64,000 nucleotides of DNA, taken from Breviolum minutum Mf 1.05b.01. Its lineage: Eukaryota; Sar; Dinophyceae; Suessiales; Symbiodiniaceae. A program made the translations under genes and the position numbers. This document shows, in pieces, positions 48,660 to 61,189 of this stretch. The notes below the pieces were generated by a model. It ran no database searches and had not been told where the DNA came from. It was given only the letters and a program-made list of their open reading frames with translations. Location of the stretch: positions 62,001 through 126,000 of the forward strand of contig DF240163.1 of assembly GCA_000507305.1 (NCBI GenBank). Direction: 5' to 3'. The stretch's first letter is position 1; each line of letters opens with the position of its first letter.

Positions 48660-49450
48660 TGTAACCAACTTTGGTGTTCACAATGTTGACACTTGGAATG
48701 AATTTGAATCCTAACATGAACTGGTTGTGGTCTGGATCGGGCGTGGTTCGGTCTGGATCCAGAGCTGGACAAACCGCCACAGTAGCTGCATGTGGGTGCA
48801 ACCTCCGCTTTGTTGGATTGTCGGTTTCGGACGGAATTTTGTTGAGCGTGTTCGAGCCGCTGGGCGTGGGCTGTAGGTCGGGGTTAATACATTGAGGTGG
48901 CAGGGAGGTGCAGGCTACCTTGTGTGAAACGAATGTTTTTTTTTGGGTTCTCCTCGCCCGCACTTTGTTTTCTTTAAGTTGTTTTACTGGCTAACATTCA
49001 GGTTTCGTGGTGAGGGAGGTAACCCAAATCCGCAGCGAGGTTTGCCGCACGTTGGAAACAAGATTTGGAGGCCACCACCACAGTGTGTTTATGGGTTTTT
49101 TGGGGACTGGTTGGAGCGCAGGTCCGCCGCAAGCAGCTGTTGCCACAAACCAGGAGTAGCAGCCACGATGTTTGGAGGTCATCGAAGGTGGGGACACTTT
49201 GCCGCAATTGAATGAGTCTGGAAATTGTGTTCCGCTTGGTCCGAATCCAGTGGACCCCGTGGATCTTTGTTGTGCTTGGTACAGTAGGCGTCCGGCCCCA
49301 AACTCGCTATGTTTCGTGGTTTGGGGCCAGCCCCATTCCACACACGGGTCGCTGGTTGAAAGGAATAGGCGCGGAGCCTTTCAGGTGGGTGCCCGGAGGT
49401 TTTAGACTGGACGTAACCTTTCTGAATTGCTTGCCACAGTTGTGCCATAC
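48660..49450. other. GC-richer unassigned stretch
   Basis: Open frames on both strands over 48940-49400 (for example WLERRSAASSCCHKPGVAAT) but no recognised domain. Lies between retroelement remnants and the A-rich tract, so it may also be transposon-derived. Not supported as a host gene. Confidence 0.35.
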
Positions 49451-50110
49451 TTGAAAACAAAAAAGAAACAGCATGAAAAACAACAGAAAACAAGGGAGCA
49501 TAGAAATTAAAAAGAAGAACGGGAAAACACAAAAATAAAAATGGAAAACAACAGAACACATAGATTATACGCAGTAAAAAAGAAAGACAACAGAAGACAA
49601 AAAAAAGATAAACAATGCCAAACAAGATTTAAAACAGGCAAGGGACAAGACAAACGACAAGAGAATAAAAAATGAACAACCATTGGAAAAGAACAAAAAA
49701 GACAGTTAAAAAAAGAAAAAACATGAATAAAAGAAACAACACAACAAACAGGGAACAACAGGCAAGAGAACAAGCAAAAACAAGAGAAAAGAAAAAGGTA
49801 AAGACACGAGAACAGAAAAGAAAAAACACAAGACAAGAGAACAAAAAAGAAAGTTTAAAGGCAAGAGAAAATATATAAAAACAAACAAAAGAAATTAACC
49901 AATCAAAGCAACAACAACACAATAAACAGGGAAAAACAGGCAAGAGAACAGACAACAAACCAGAAAAAAAACACAGGACAAAAGAAAAGAAAACAAATTC
50001 AAAAGCACTAAAGAAAGTAAAGTAAACAAAACAAAACAAAGGACAAACGCTGCAAAACAAAAACAAAAATCACATGGGCAAACTAAACATGAAAAAACAA
50101 ACGATTCAAT
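49451..50110. repeat. ~660-bp A-rich, nearly T-free tract with internal repeat
   Basis: The plus strand is dominated by A, with G and C and very little T. The phrase ACAGGCAAGAGAACA recurs at ~49758 and ~49938 inside the longer similar segment AACACAA..AACAGGGAA, about 180 bp apart, with a weaker relative near 49630. The minus strand gives Phe/Cys/Leu-rich frames that are artefacts of composition. Confidence 0.85.
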
Positions 50111-51252
50111 CACGGAAGGAAGGATAGAATGAGAATAAACCTAAACAACATGAAGGAAAGAATGACACACGGCAAGGGTGTGTGTAAACCTGCAGCACTG
50201 ATGGCAACAAAACTTCCCAATCTACTATAATTTTTGGCAACCACCTTCTTTCAACCAGCGTGAACGCAGGATAGTTTCAATTTACAATCCCAAGGTTTTG
50301 TGCGTGTCCTCCGGGAAACAGGTGCAAATTTGGCAGGTGTGCATTCATCGCCACGTTTTCCTCCATCCCTCCGACGGTATCTACAATAAAAGGCTTCAAG
50401 TTTCAATTCTCATTGATGTGTTGGGTCACTACCCTGCGAAGCCGTCTGGGCAAGACGTGGGACCAAAGTTTTATTTCCGATTCTGTGGTTTGAACAAACA
50501 CGCTCACCCATGTTCCAAGGATGACGTCCAGTACCTTCTGCTATTCTCATGTCCAACCCGAGTTAGGTAAAGCTGACAAATCTGACAATTCATTTGATTC
50601 GCAGCTTTTCCAGAATTGAACGTGGAGAGTTTCTGGAAGGAAGGATGGCAGGGATAATGGCACGCATGCAGCATGCAGTAATGCGAGAATGAACGGATGA
50701 ACAAATTTCCCAATTTAAGGAACAAATCAAGGAGCGCAGGACAACCAAGTTTCTCGGAGGGCAAACACAATTGCAATGGCAAGTGGCACGTGGGGACACT
50801 AGACTACACCAATACCGTAGCGAGCTGACTGCCCCGCCATGCCCACCACACTGTAGCACTTCAGTATAGAAGGGTGACCCTTAGCCTCCATATAACGCTG
50901 AAATAGCCCCCAACATAGGTTCACGTATGTAGTATAAGAAAGGCTCACCTTTCTTTCAGTTTCAAAGTGTTGAACAACAACAGTTTTTCAAAGGGCGTCG
51001 CCCGAGTGCTTAGCTCTTGATTCTTTGTGGTGCGTGTGCTATTCAAGTATTATATTTATGTGCTGCGAGTGCACGACCTTTCTTGATGCCTTGGGAGGAT
51101 GGCTGGAAAAAATGACATACCATTGCTGGCCGCATCATTTGCAAACCCTCGGGACGTTGTGCTACAAACGTGTCAGGTTCTGTTCTAATCAAACGAGCTT
51201 TAGCCACAACATTTCCGAACTCGAGATTTCTCTTTCGCAGTCATGTAAATAA
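50111..51252. other. unassigned, no clear gene
   Basis: Mixed composition. Open frames at plus 50298-50570 (GPKFYFRFCGLNKHAHPCSK) and minus 50504-50782 are of uncertain status. Could be part of the same unit as the ORF at 51.3 kb, but no join could be shown. Confidence 0.3.
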
Positions 51253-52008
51253 AAGCACTGTCTTGCGCAATCTTTTGCTGCCGATCTATGTTGCTTTTGC
51301 GAGCTTTTGCAAGGGAAACGTCTTACGTTACCATACATTGACTCTTGCGCAGAGCCCTCTGACATCAATTACTGCTTTTGGCACGAGAGACTTTTGTGGA
51401 TGCTCACGTGTGCTGATCATCACCATGAGTACTTTACCAATCTTTGCTGCTTAGATGGGCTTATGGCACTGCCTCAAAACATCCGCTTGCAGGCATGCAA
51501 TCTTCAAACGTTTGAGGCGCATAGCAAAACAGCCAAGGAGTTACTGAAGGCATGGTATCGCCTCCATGAACAGATCAACTTCTTAGTTTCGCACTCGAAA
51601 AGTGCGTCAAGGCCCTATAGCATGGATCAAGCCAAACAGTATCATCTTTATCCATCTTTTGCCAAGGATACGTTCGCAACTGTTCCCACATTGCTGGAGC
51701 AGGGTCTTGCCGGCGCGGATAAAGCTTCGTTGATTGGCATTGGCACTCTCGTACTCGTTTTGTCTGGTTGGCAATGCTTGTGTGGTAGGCTTGACTTCCT
51801 CGCTTTTTCGACGATGGCACCGAGGACACGCCCCAACGGTTACAAAGAAACATCGTGCCGCTGTACAGTCGACGTGAGAATGATTGACACATCAACAAAT
51901 TTAGTCCTGCAAGACCATGACATAGCGCTGTGTACGTCTGCTGTTGTCTGCCGTTGTGAAAGTAGCACTAAAACTTTTGCTATCCTGCAGCATTTCAGGA
52001 TTTGCTGA
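51253..52008 (+). CDS. unrecognised plus-strand ORF, up to 251 codons
   Basis: The frame is open from the codon after a TAA (51250-51252) to a TGA at 52006-52008. The first in-frame ATG is at about 51400 (near ERLLWMLTCADHHHEYF). Composition is protein-like: FEAHSKTAKELLKAWYRLHE, MDQAKQYHLYPSFAKDTFAT and a hydrophobic segment SLIGIGTLVLVLSGWQC that could be one membrane span. Cys-rich C-terminus. It is the only long plus-strand frame outside transposon remnants, and so may be a retroelement product or an exon. No family recognised. Confidence 0.35.
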   Translation, partial: KHCLAQSFAADLCCFCELLQGKRLTLPYIDSCAEPSDINYCFWHERLLWMLTCADHHHEYFTNLCCLDGLMALPQNIRLQACNLQTFEAHSKTAKELLKAWYRLHEQINFLVSHSKSASRPYSMDQAKQYHLYPSFAKDTFATVPTLLEQGLAGADKASLIGIGTLVLVLSGWQCLCGRLDFLAFSTMAPRTRPNGYKETSCRCTVDVRMIDTSTNLVLQDHDIALCTSAVVCRCESSTKTFAILQHFRIC

Positions 52009-52236
52009 TTCATCTCTTCACAGGGTATTGAGTAGTTGGATCTGCTTCTGCTTGTGACTTGTTGTCCGTGATACGCCTCCAAACATGGGCACCTCCGTGT
52101 GCACGTAGCTGCTTTCCCATTGGACGCTGGCTCAGCATCTCCTCACCTTGTGAGTACAAGATCCTTCACTAGAGCACCGCGTGTGAATATTCACATGTTT
52201 GCTCACTATCATTTTCCTTTTCCACAGTCTACTTGA

Positions 52237-52332
52237 ACCATAGGATCCATGTATGGTATATTTACCTCCGGTCCATTTACCGGAAAAATAAGCCAAATGA
52301 AGATAAATATCCATACATGGATCCTATGGGTT
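52237..52332. repeat. 96-bp fold-back element, family 2 (long copy)
   Basis: Ends are inverted copies of AACCCATAGGATCCATGTATGG (left arm lacks one C). The interior of ~50 bp contains TTACCTCCGGTCCATTTACC. The 46-bp palindrome at 4291-4336 has the same arms without the interior. No coding capacity. Confidence 0.88.
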
Positions 52333-52469
52333 ACATTGCTGTAACTATAATTATCTACCAATTTGTCGCCATCATTTTTCTGTGACCTTTCTGCCCGCAC
52401 GGTCATCGTTGTCCGCCAGGGATTCTTCTCTTTCTATCTTGTGATCTCAATGCTCCGACAAATAGTGGA

Positions 52470-52582
52470 GTTGTTTTTGTTGTTGTTATTGTTGTTGCTG
52501 TTGCTGTTGCTGCTGTTGTTGCTGTTGTTGCTGTTGTTGCTGTTGTTGCTGTTGATGCTGTTGTTGTTGTTGCTGTTGATGC

Positions 52583-52622
<40 letters not shown>
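52470..52622. repeat. (GTT/GCT)n microsatellite
   Basis: About 150 bp of TTG triplets interspersed with CTG and an occasional ATG. Open in several frames (poly-Leu on plus, poly-Asn or poly-Thr on minus), which is not evidence of coding. Confidence 0.96.
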
Positions 52623-52689
52623 AAAAGTTTTGTCTTCCAATCACAATCTGCTTTTATCACCGAGACTTTGGGCAGTTTCAGAAACACGT

Positions 52690-55600
52690 GTCATTCCTTC
52701 TCTCGCTTAGCCCATGCCGCCTGCAAGGTTTTTTCAATATTTGTCCAAGTTGATCGCAGCCGAGTTCTTTCTTAGTTATGAGGCAATTTCATGCAACTTA
52801 CTGTGTCCCACTTTCTATCCGTAGGTTTTTCGCCACCCGGCCATTTTGCATGCCATCCGGTAGGTTTTCTCTACTCTTCCGCGAAACTCGCCGGTGGTTT
52901 TTGGCACGACGTGCAGCAACTCCAACTCCCCAGAGGCATCCTTTTTTGGAATCCTGCATTTCACAAAAACTTTGCTTCCCGGCGACAGAAAAAGCTAAAA
53001 TAAGTTGCTGAGTCCCATGAGGCAAAACGCCAATGACTATAGTCAGCCTTCGAAGCTATGGGATACAGTAAAAGACGGAAAAGTGTGGTTGAAATTGATG
53101 CTTGTCAACAAAATCGTCTGTAAAGTTTAGGAGAATAGACAAATCATGAAGACTATGCTAATGATAGTTTGGTCCTTGTTATAAACATAATGATGATACT
53201 AAGATATGGTAAAATGCAAGTAGAATCATAAGTATATATGCATATCGATACGGTATCATTGATTTAGACTATGATACAGTATATGACCATTAGCATCTAT
53301 GATATGATGATTCAGGTTTTAGCTGTTTTTTGTTACACATATTATTATAATATACCTACGCACACAACGTGCTATGGTAAACACTCTATCCCCTGAATCT
53401 ATGAATCTATGGAAGACATAAACTGGATTTCAGTCATGAAGGCTGAATCTGCCCCATAGGCTCTTTCAAACGCGCCGAATTAGGTTTGATCGACCATCAG
53501 CCACATAGCTGTACACGAACCTGGCACTGTTGATTACACAATTGCATAATTCATGATGATGCAAATGCTGGCCTTGCTGAAGAAAAAGTCAAGCAGTGGT
53601 TGGGACACTCTCTAGCATGAGCAGCATATCAGTATGTTGCAATCACAAAATACCCCAAAAAACATCTTGCATCGAACATCCTCGAAACTCTTTATCCAAA
53701 TGTTGCAAGGACTGGCAGGACTCGCAATTTGCCACGAAAAAGTGGTGAAAAACCTTGGGGTTTTCACAACTTCTGAACTCGCCCTTCCCGACTAGAGCAA
53801 TTCCACGACTCCTGCAGTTCTTTCTTTTTGAGGTAACTGAAGTCACCAAGCCTAAAAAAGTTTCATCTATTTGTGGTGTCTGTTGCTGGGGAGCCTTCTA
53901 GATTCTAAACTTACTTATATATGTTTTTTTTCTGCAGAGCATAACATAAGCGCTCCCAGCGGAGTAAAGTCTTGAGAGGATCTCAGCAATTGTTTACAGA
54001 GGCTCATCCAGTCATGGAAACATCCAACAAAATGCCGGAAGTCTCAAGGTGTAGCCGCAAGCTGAGAATTCGTGATCATCCTACTGAACTCCTTATAGAA
54101 AATCCGTTGGCCAGAAAAAAAAGGTATTGAGCTCCACGTTCCAATGCATCAACCTGACTTTATCCGCATACCAGCATTATTTGCAAGAACACAACAAAGC
54201 TGAGCGAGGTAAAAGAGGCTGCTTCTTCATGGCTTAAGATATCTCCAAGTATCGCTCTCATGTTGGGTAAAACATCTTCCTGAACAAAAAAACAACCAGT
54301 GCCATGACCGTCGCGTTTTAAACACGTGATGGAAAAACACTGACAACTGGCCTTCCCTGTCAGTGCGGGCCATCTGTAAAGTTGCTCCTAACGACAGAGC
54401 CTGAACAGCTTCAAACCTGCACAAGAGTCCATCTGCCCCAGAAGCGCTTGATTCAACAGGGGTTATCTTCCTATCTCCTTTGGGAAATATACATCCAATA
54501 CCTGGTTCTGAATTTTAACCCCTCCTGGATTCATTCTATGGAGAAGAAAAATTGTTTTCTGTAAACATGTCTTGAAAGGCACGAAACAGAAAGCATAGTG
54601 TTTGAAAGCCTTGGGACCACACTGGCCAAGGTCCTAAAAATCTCCCAAGAAGTGGACAATCATGCATTTGTGTAGATTGTAGATGATATTCCTCTCGAGG
54701 GTCGGAAGCCGGATGATCATGTATGACTGTAGTAACAAACGTAGTAACTGTACAAATATCAAATTATATACCTACTGCCTATTGCAATGCCACTGCGTAT
54801 TCATATGTATACATATAATCCTATACATTTATATGTATATATATATATACATATGACCAGCAGAGTGTGACCCATCACATCTTCCTCACTAATTGTGAGC
54901 ATGGTTCTGGAAGACACGTCAGTAGTGTCACAGCAAAAACCGATTTCTCACCAGAAATTGGACTCTTGGGCAGCCGTGAAGATACTGCGGTGACACAGGC
55001 TGTGCAAAAGTGACTGGGGAATCGCCATGGTTGAAACTTCAAGATGGATTTCATTTAAGACAAATTTATGCCACAAACTGCAGTCTTAGTCTTTTGTTCC
55101 TTTTAGTTCTCTTTCTTTTTAGCTGAATCTGTTTATTTGAGGAGTGATTAGGATGTCTCACAGTGATGATTCACAAATGAGGTGCTACTGTACTTTGTCC
55201 TATCAAAAATTGGCAACCCACTTTTCCTTGCTGGGAATGGATTGCAAGAATAATAGCAGGTTCATAAATGCCTTGCATCTTGTGGATAGCCTGGAAATGT
55301 ACTTTTTAAGCATTTAGCTGGTTCACCTGAGCCAAACCATCAAAGGATCATCACCTCACCTAATGACTACAGCTTATTTTCAGTGCTTGCTTTTTCTTGG
55401 AAGAAAAACACTGTGAAAGTTGTTCAGGCTGCTCCCAGCCCACAACATGAGCTGATTTGCGTCAAGAACTACAGCGCCGTGTCACCCTGCAATCAATCAA
55501 TCTCCTTACCTTGTTCGGAAAGGGTTACAGGTCCCTGGGACCAAGGGCACAGATTCACTCTGATTCGGTGTCAACCAAGACTTTGCAGGGCGCCGGAAAA

Positions 55601-56160
55601 TGGCTCATAGCCAAGACAATACTACTGTAGTACAACGTGATCTTCCATGCCATGATACAAATGAGGAGACCAAGCTACTGAGGGCCCCATCCCCGCAAAG
55701 CGTCTGTCTTTTAGAGTTGACACCAAATTTCGGCCATGTTGGGCAGGAAAAAGCTACCATTGACGGCACAAGCCGAATGATAAGCTGAGACATTGTCAGT
55801 TTGCCTTTCAGTATCCCTGTGCACACCAGTGAATCAAATTTGTGGGATATTTGCGGCCAATATGTAAAGATCACAATTGAAATTTAATAATGTCATGCTT
55901 TGATATGGTTTGATGTTTCACATTTTCCTCTGTTTGCAGTTAGTCTCATGGGAATTCCAACAATTCCCAGATTTTCTCAAAAAGTGTCTGGAATTGATTT
56001 GGGTTTCAACTCTCATCTTTCTCCTCCCAACAGTTGCCGACTCCTACCTGTCAGGTACACCCAACGAATTCATGCAGTTATCTCCCAACGTCAATTTGTT
56101 CAAGCCCTGGGCGGTGAAAAAACCGGTCACAAAATCGAGATTTGAATGTCAAATGGCTTC
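52690..56160. other. no gene supported
   Basis: Short open frames only. AT-rich at 53100-53400 and an AT dinucleotide-like tract at 54790-54855. The plus frame at 55383-55610 and the frames at 55600-55790 lack any recognisable feature. Confidence 0.38.
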
Positions 56161-56261
56161 GCTGGTGGTTGAACCAACCCATTTGAAAAATATGATCGTC
56201 AAATTGGATCATTTCCCCAAGTAGGGATGAACATAAAAAATATCTGAAACCACCAACCAGC
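56161..56261. repeat. 101-bp fold-back element, family 4 (copy 2)
   Basis: Left end GCTGGTGGTTGAACC; right end in complement GCTGGTTGGTGGTTTCAG. The interior CCCCAAGTAGGGATGAACAT matches the copy in the MORN intron (30937-31035). Same orientation as that copy. Confidence 0.85.
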
Positions 56262-59000
56262 TTCTTGTTCATACTTTCAAATCCACATCTAGAAGGGACC
56301 ATTCCAGCTGCCTTGTCCACTGTGGATTTAAGAATATCATGCCACGCTTTCACAAAACACATGAGTGTTGCAAAGCGAGAAACAAATGACACTCAACATT
56401 CCAATCTCCATGTTTGTCTTCCCCTGCAAAAAGTTAACCAAATCCGTGGATCCTGAGTACTGGCTGACATTATCCAGCATGAGAATTTTTCAGCCAACAG
56501 CTGTTCCAAAATGGTTCTTTTCAGGGCAAATGCATCACTTCATCCAATGGTAAGTAGATATCGCTGAAGCCACGGAATCATCCACCACAAAATTCTGACG
56601 AAAACAACAGCTTCAGACTATGGCTTCTTAGATTTCTTGTCACAATGCTGACTTCCCCAGCAAGATTTTTCAAAAACTCAGCAAATCTAATCAGTTGCCC
56701 AAACAGCTTCAATAGATGCACAGTGATCTCTACTGTTTTAATCAATATATAGTTTTTAATGACTTGGGGAGATGAGAACCGAAACAAATTAAAGGCTTTC
56801 AGCACACTTCATCCAAGTGACTCTATCTCCTTTGTATCCACATCCAGCAGGATAATGTGCGAATCAGCACCCTGGTTCCAGGATTGCCAAGATCAGTATG
56901 TAGTTCTTGAATGTTGATATTTGGTGGCTAGATGGCTATAGCCTATGAAACATCAAATTTGATCCAAGTTGACATGAACATTAAGCATGCAAAAACCAAG
57001 CTTAAAGTCAACCAACATGGATTTCATCAGAGTATATCGGAAGTATTCACATTTAGCCATCTAGTATTCCAATAGGCTTCAGGGAAATCCAATCGCTTGG
57101 CAACCCCACTGCACTTCTCCTCCTTTACACCCCACGAATGCATTTTCTGTATCCTTTTGTAGTATAGAAATGCCACCTTAGTTGAATTGAATTGTATCTG
57201 TATCATGGCTATCATGGCTATCAGTGGTGAATCCATGATTTCCAACTTAAAGGCTATCAAAACTTCCAACGGAAAACCCCCCCAACGTTCGACCTCAGGC
57301 AAGGCCATCAAAACACCCACACGATTGGAGGTGACCTCAAGGAGACAAACAAAAATGCCAGGTTGAAGTGGTGCGAAACTTCCGACTTGCAATATGCTAT
57401 TCTCACCCCAAAAAATAGATGTGTATGTATATGGAATTTTCAATCATATTGTTGATGGTTCAGAAATCCGGGATTCACCAGTTGAGCTTGGTAGTTTATC
57501 CCCTTATTTACAGGGTTTTATAATGTTTGATACATCCCAGGTGGTGCAGGATTTCTTCCATCAACAGTAGGATCTGCAGAAACATGTGCCACAATGCTGA
57601 GGCCTTTTTTGACGTGTTACAATTCTGCATAGGTTTCACTTTGCGAACAATATCTTGAGCATGAGAAACATCTTCTGAATGATTGCAGCGACATGTCCTT
57701 AACAACAAAGGACTCACAACTCACAACACATCAAACACTTGGGTTTTGAACTTTCTGGTTTCATGTCATCATATCCATCTATTCCCCAAAAATGCTGTTT
57801 ATATAATCTGTTTGATGATGTCAAGTTGGAAAATTAAAACAGGTGGAAGGACTTGCCCGACGTCCGACGTCCAAGAACGTGGCAGTGAGCAACAACAAAA
57901 AAAGGCGTATTAGTAGTGATGCCAACACATGTTGAAAGCATGCACTAGTCCGCAACTCAAGTTCCACAGGTGCAAAGAATAAGACCATCAATGTGTTCAA
58001 CTGGTTGTGGAAAACAGTGAAACACATGCTGATTGATGGTCTTCGAGTCTTCATTTTCCTAAATTCACTACAATATGCATGAAGCCAATAGAAACCAAAT
58101 CATGTTATAACCTCCCCAACTTGAACAGAATGCTTCTCCAGAACACCACCGCATCACCACCCCCGGCAAAACCCCGCTTGCTTCCCTGGCCGGATGGGCA
58201 CGGATGGACTGAACGAAAGCCTGAGACTGGCTGGACCTGGCGGGGCGTGACAATCACCACCCAGGATTATTACACTTTAGTATAGGGGATTCCTATTAAC
58301 CTTCATTTGCCACTCCTTCTGGGGGAGCATCCCAAGTTTCAACATGCGACATGACTACATCATCTCCCAAATAATCCAAATAGGGGTAAACGTGAAGAAC
58401 AAGTTGAACCTACCACCCAGTAACCCGTTGGGTATTCACATGTTGGACGTGGATGAAACAAAAATGATGTGCCCACCTTTGATAAGGGAAGTATTCAATT
58501 TGGCATATCCACACATTGCATCACTTTAGGTTGTATCACTGCAGCCTCTGTTTGCGTTAGATACCATGGCCCCCTTCCCTATAACCTCGACGTTCACCTT
58601 TTGATCCCCCACAGTACCTCCCCAGTGAACTTGGGTCAGCATCATCTAGAACGACCTTGAAATGCGAGCGCACAAATATGGTCAACTTCACTTACCCATC
58701 GCGATAGGTACTTTTTGGGAGGGCAATTGATGAGCCTAATTTCCCTTCCCTTCAATGAGCTAGGGACATTTTGACGCTGCACTCATTCCATCGATGATGC
58801 AAGTTCATTGAATACAGCGTTCATTCCAAGTCCAAACTTTGAATTGTGTTCCCAACAATCAGCAAAGACAACACAAAAATGGCTGCACTGTCATAATGGG
58901 TCAGAACATTTCAGCAGCGAAAACCGACAAAGAAAGTTACCATATACCTCATCGACTGGTAACTTGGTCTATGATGATTTCCCTTGAGAGTGGACAATGA
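56262..59000. other. no gene supported; possible retroelement edge
   Basis: The minus frame at 57027-57443 (ALPEVERWGGFPLEVLIAFK) is mildly protein-like. At 58150-58255 the minus strand is GC-rich and reads TGTCACGCCCCGCC, a start seen in some LTR elements, but no paired LTR, primer site or polyprotein is present, so it is not called. Confidence 0.33.
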
Positions 59001-59054
59001 CGACAACAACAACAACAACAACAACCACAACAACCACAACAACCACAACAACCA
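59001..59054. repeat. (CAA)n / CAACCA microsatellite
   Basis: Pure CAA triplets followed by four CAACCA hexamers. Simple sequence. Confidence 0.95.
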
Positions 59055-59611
59055 GAACCACAGAACAAGGAGGATTTGAAAACTTACAGTCACCATCAAT
59101 AAACAGTTGCCATGACTAGCCATCACCCGCAAATTTCAATCAGGTTTTAGCTATGCATTGGCTTGTTGCCCCCAGTTGACCGTCAACATCATCACAATCA
59201 TCCCTGGAGCAATTGAAACATCTTGTTGCATTCCATGATACTGGTTAGTTACGGTTAGTTAAAAGGAATTCTTTTAATGGCTCATCGTAACCCCTATGTA
59301 CCTTACATAACAGCGTAGTATAATTGCCTGCACAGCCCTAATCCAAACAACCTGGACTAACCAGGTTATGCGGCTGCTAACTCCCCCAAAAAAATCTAAA
59401 GCCTTAAGAAAGGTGCATCAACTACTCCACAACTTCTTCATGTTTCAACAAAATGGTATTGGTATATGATAACATATGATGGATGTTTGATTTCACCATC
59501 TAACAAAATTGAGGTCAACAACTTGTTTGATGCTTGAAACGAGGTGCAATGGTTTGGGTTCCCAGGTCACTTCTGCTATAAATTCCGTGCCGCTAAGGCC
59601 CCACACAGTAC

Positions 59612-60424
59612 CTCGGATCAACTCCTTCCGAGTGCGTTTTGAGCGCTGTGCAGTAATGTCCTGGTGACGGTTGAGGGAAGGGATGGCATAGGGATACTTC
59701 AACAACCAAAATCCTTCAAAAGGCTTGGAATTCTCCACCCTTCCCCTCCCTGACTGTGGGTTTATTTTCTCCATGTTTCTTTTAAACAAATATATATTGT
59801 ACCCCTTCTCATCTTTCTCCTGTGTCTCTTCTTTTGTGCTGCTGCATCTGTTTTGCTAGGATGCTAAATTGTAATTAGTACTAATACAACCGCCAGTACT
59901 AGAGCTAGCTAGCAGCTAGCTAGCTAGCAAACAAACACACAAGCCAACTACCTCACTCAACTCACTAAACGAACTAACAAAACTAAGTCCACCAACTCAA
60001 CTAACTAAGCTATCTAACAAAGCAAACCAGACTAGCTCCATCAACAAACTAACCTAGACAAACTGAACAAACTATTGAAACCAAACAAATATATAAACTA
60101 AACTTAGCTAAACAAAATAAAACTAGCCAAGTCAAAAAAGGAACACCAGCGAACCACAGCAACATGTCTCCTGCAGGCCGTTTGAGAAATCCACGCATCC
60201 CAATTTCCGACCATGCACCGATAGAAGATGCACGTGCGATTCCTGGTTGCAAGTAATTTTGATGGTGCGCATTGAAAGGCATCACAGTAAAATCCATGCC
60301 ATAGAGTATAATATCTCATGAACTTACTTCCGTCTACTTCCGTGATCGCGAGGGCTTCATATTCCAGCACATTGCAAAGATCACAGGATGACAGTTCAGG
60401 TGAAGCCAATTGAAAAACTGAAGT
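59612..60424 (-). CDS. unrecognised gene, three exons in phase
   Basis: Exons 60328-60424 (5' edge approximate), 60147-60242 and 59612-59660 join without a frame break. The first donor, GGAA|GTAAGT, is a textbook GT site; acceptors are CCAG|GAATCG and CCAG|GACATT; the second donor is GCTG|GTGTTC; a third donor GATCCGAG|GTACTG leads to unplaced exons. The joined protein includes CDLCNVLEYEALAITEVDG, SSIGAWSEIGMRGFLKRPAG, DMLLWFAGHYCTALK and THSEGVDPR. A CxxC pair is present but no domain is recognised. Introns are short (85 and 486 bp). The second intron contains the AGCTAGCT and AC-rich tract. Confidence rests on phase consistency only. Confidence 0.45.
59902..60130. repeat. AGCT palindromic repeat and G-poor AACTAA-rich tract
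   Basis: 59902-59929 consists of AGCTAGCT units. It runs into ~200 bp of degenerate AACTAAC/AAACAAA-like sequence with very few G on the plus strand. In the minus-strand gene model it lies inside an intron, where it would be transcribed as a U/G-rich stretch. Confidence 0.75.
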
Positions 60425-60587
60425 CATCAGCGATTTGCATCTTACATTGACAAGGTAATGGAATCCCCTATCATCCCCTATCAGATCACTATACATCAGC
60501 CAAGTGCTGCAATCGAATCACTTCCCTTTAGCAATATTGGTGTTCCCTAAGACATGGCACCAGGTCGTATCTGTGTCAAAGCAATAT

Positions 60588-60616
60588 TCATCATCATCAT
60601 CATCATCATCATCATA
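60588..60616. repeat. (ATC)n microsatellite
   Basis: About nine ATC units; the same word as the long CAT tract at 2.8 kb. Confidence 0.93.
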
Positions 60617-60885
60617 ACAACGGCGAGCCTGGATGAGTGTTGGAGGCCATCTGAGTACACTATCAATCAAATCTATCTTTTCATCTTAGCAAAGGTGAAG
60701 CGGTTCAATCGCCGTGAAAAATTTCACAGAAAAACATAATCATGGTAGTAGACTCCTTTTCTGCATCATATCCAGCTATTCTTTCCGGGGACGATCTGCC
60801 GCTCTTGAAGCTCTTGGGGATCGCTGGCAACAGCCAACCCTACAAGAATCGAAAACACTTAGCACACCAAAACAGGAACCACTTA

Positions 60886-60986
60886 CACTCCCCAAAACTA
60901 ATATGGCAATGGATAATCTCCAGTTTCAACAGGAACTACATGTTCAAATGGTGGATTTTCCGTTGCCATGTTAGTTTTCAGGGGTG
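60886..60986. mobile_element. 101-bp MITE, family 1 (copy 3)
   Basis: Left end CACTCCCCAAAACTAATATG, right end in complement CACCCCTGAAAACTAACATG, TA outside both ends (60884-60885, 60987-60988). Interior GTTCAAATGGTGGATTTTCC matches copy 1. The best-preserved pair of termini in the family. Confidence 0.9.
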
Positions 60987-61189
60987 TAATGAAAATAGAA
61001 TGACTCAAAACTTGCAACGACGGAACATGCACAAACAGCAAACAGCAAACAAACATTGTGAACTTTATAATATCCACACAAAACAACAATTTATCCTTAA
61101 TCACTATCCCGTCATCAAAACATCTGAGGCAACTTCTCCTTTTAATTCCCAACCCGTCATCAACCCGTTGTGTTTCGTCTCTAACCCTC

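Noticed and set aside
49507..50066. Phe/Cys/Leu-rich minus-strand frames resembling a multi-pass membrane protein
   Set aside because: The strand is T-rich and nearly A-free, so any frame looks hydrophobic. No start context, splice sites or domain.
52363..52710. Poly-Leu protein on the plus strand and poly-Asn/Thr on the minus strand
   Set aside because: Direct translation of the GTT/GCT microsatellite.
58150..58260. Possible LTR start (minus-strand TGTCACGCCCCG)
   Set aside because: No second LTR, primer-binding site, polypurine tract or polyprotein nearby; a short GC-rich patch is not enough.
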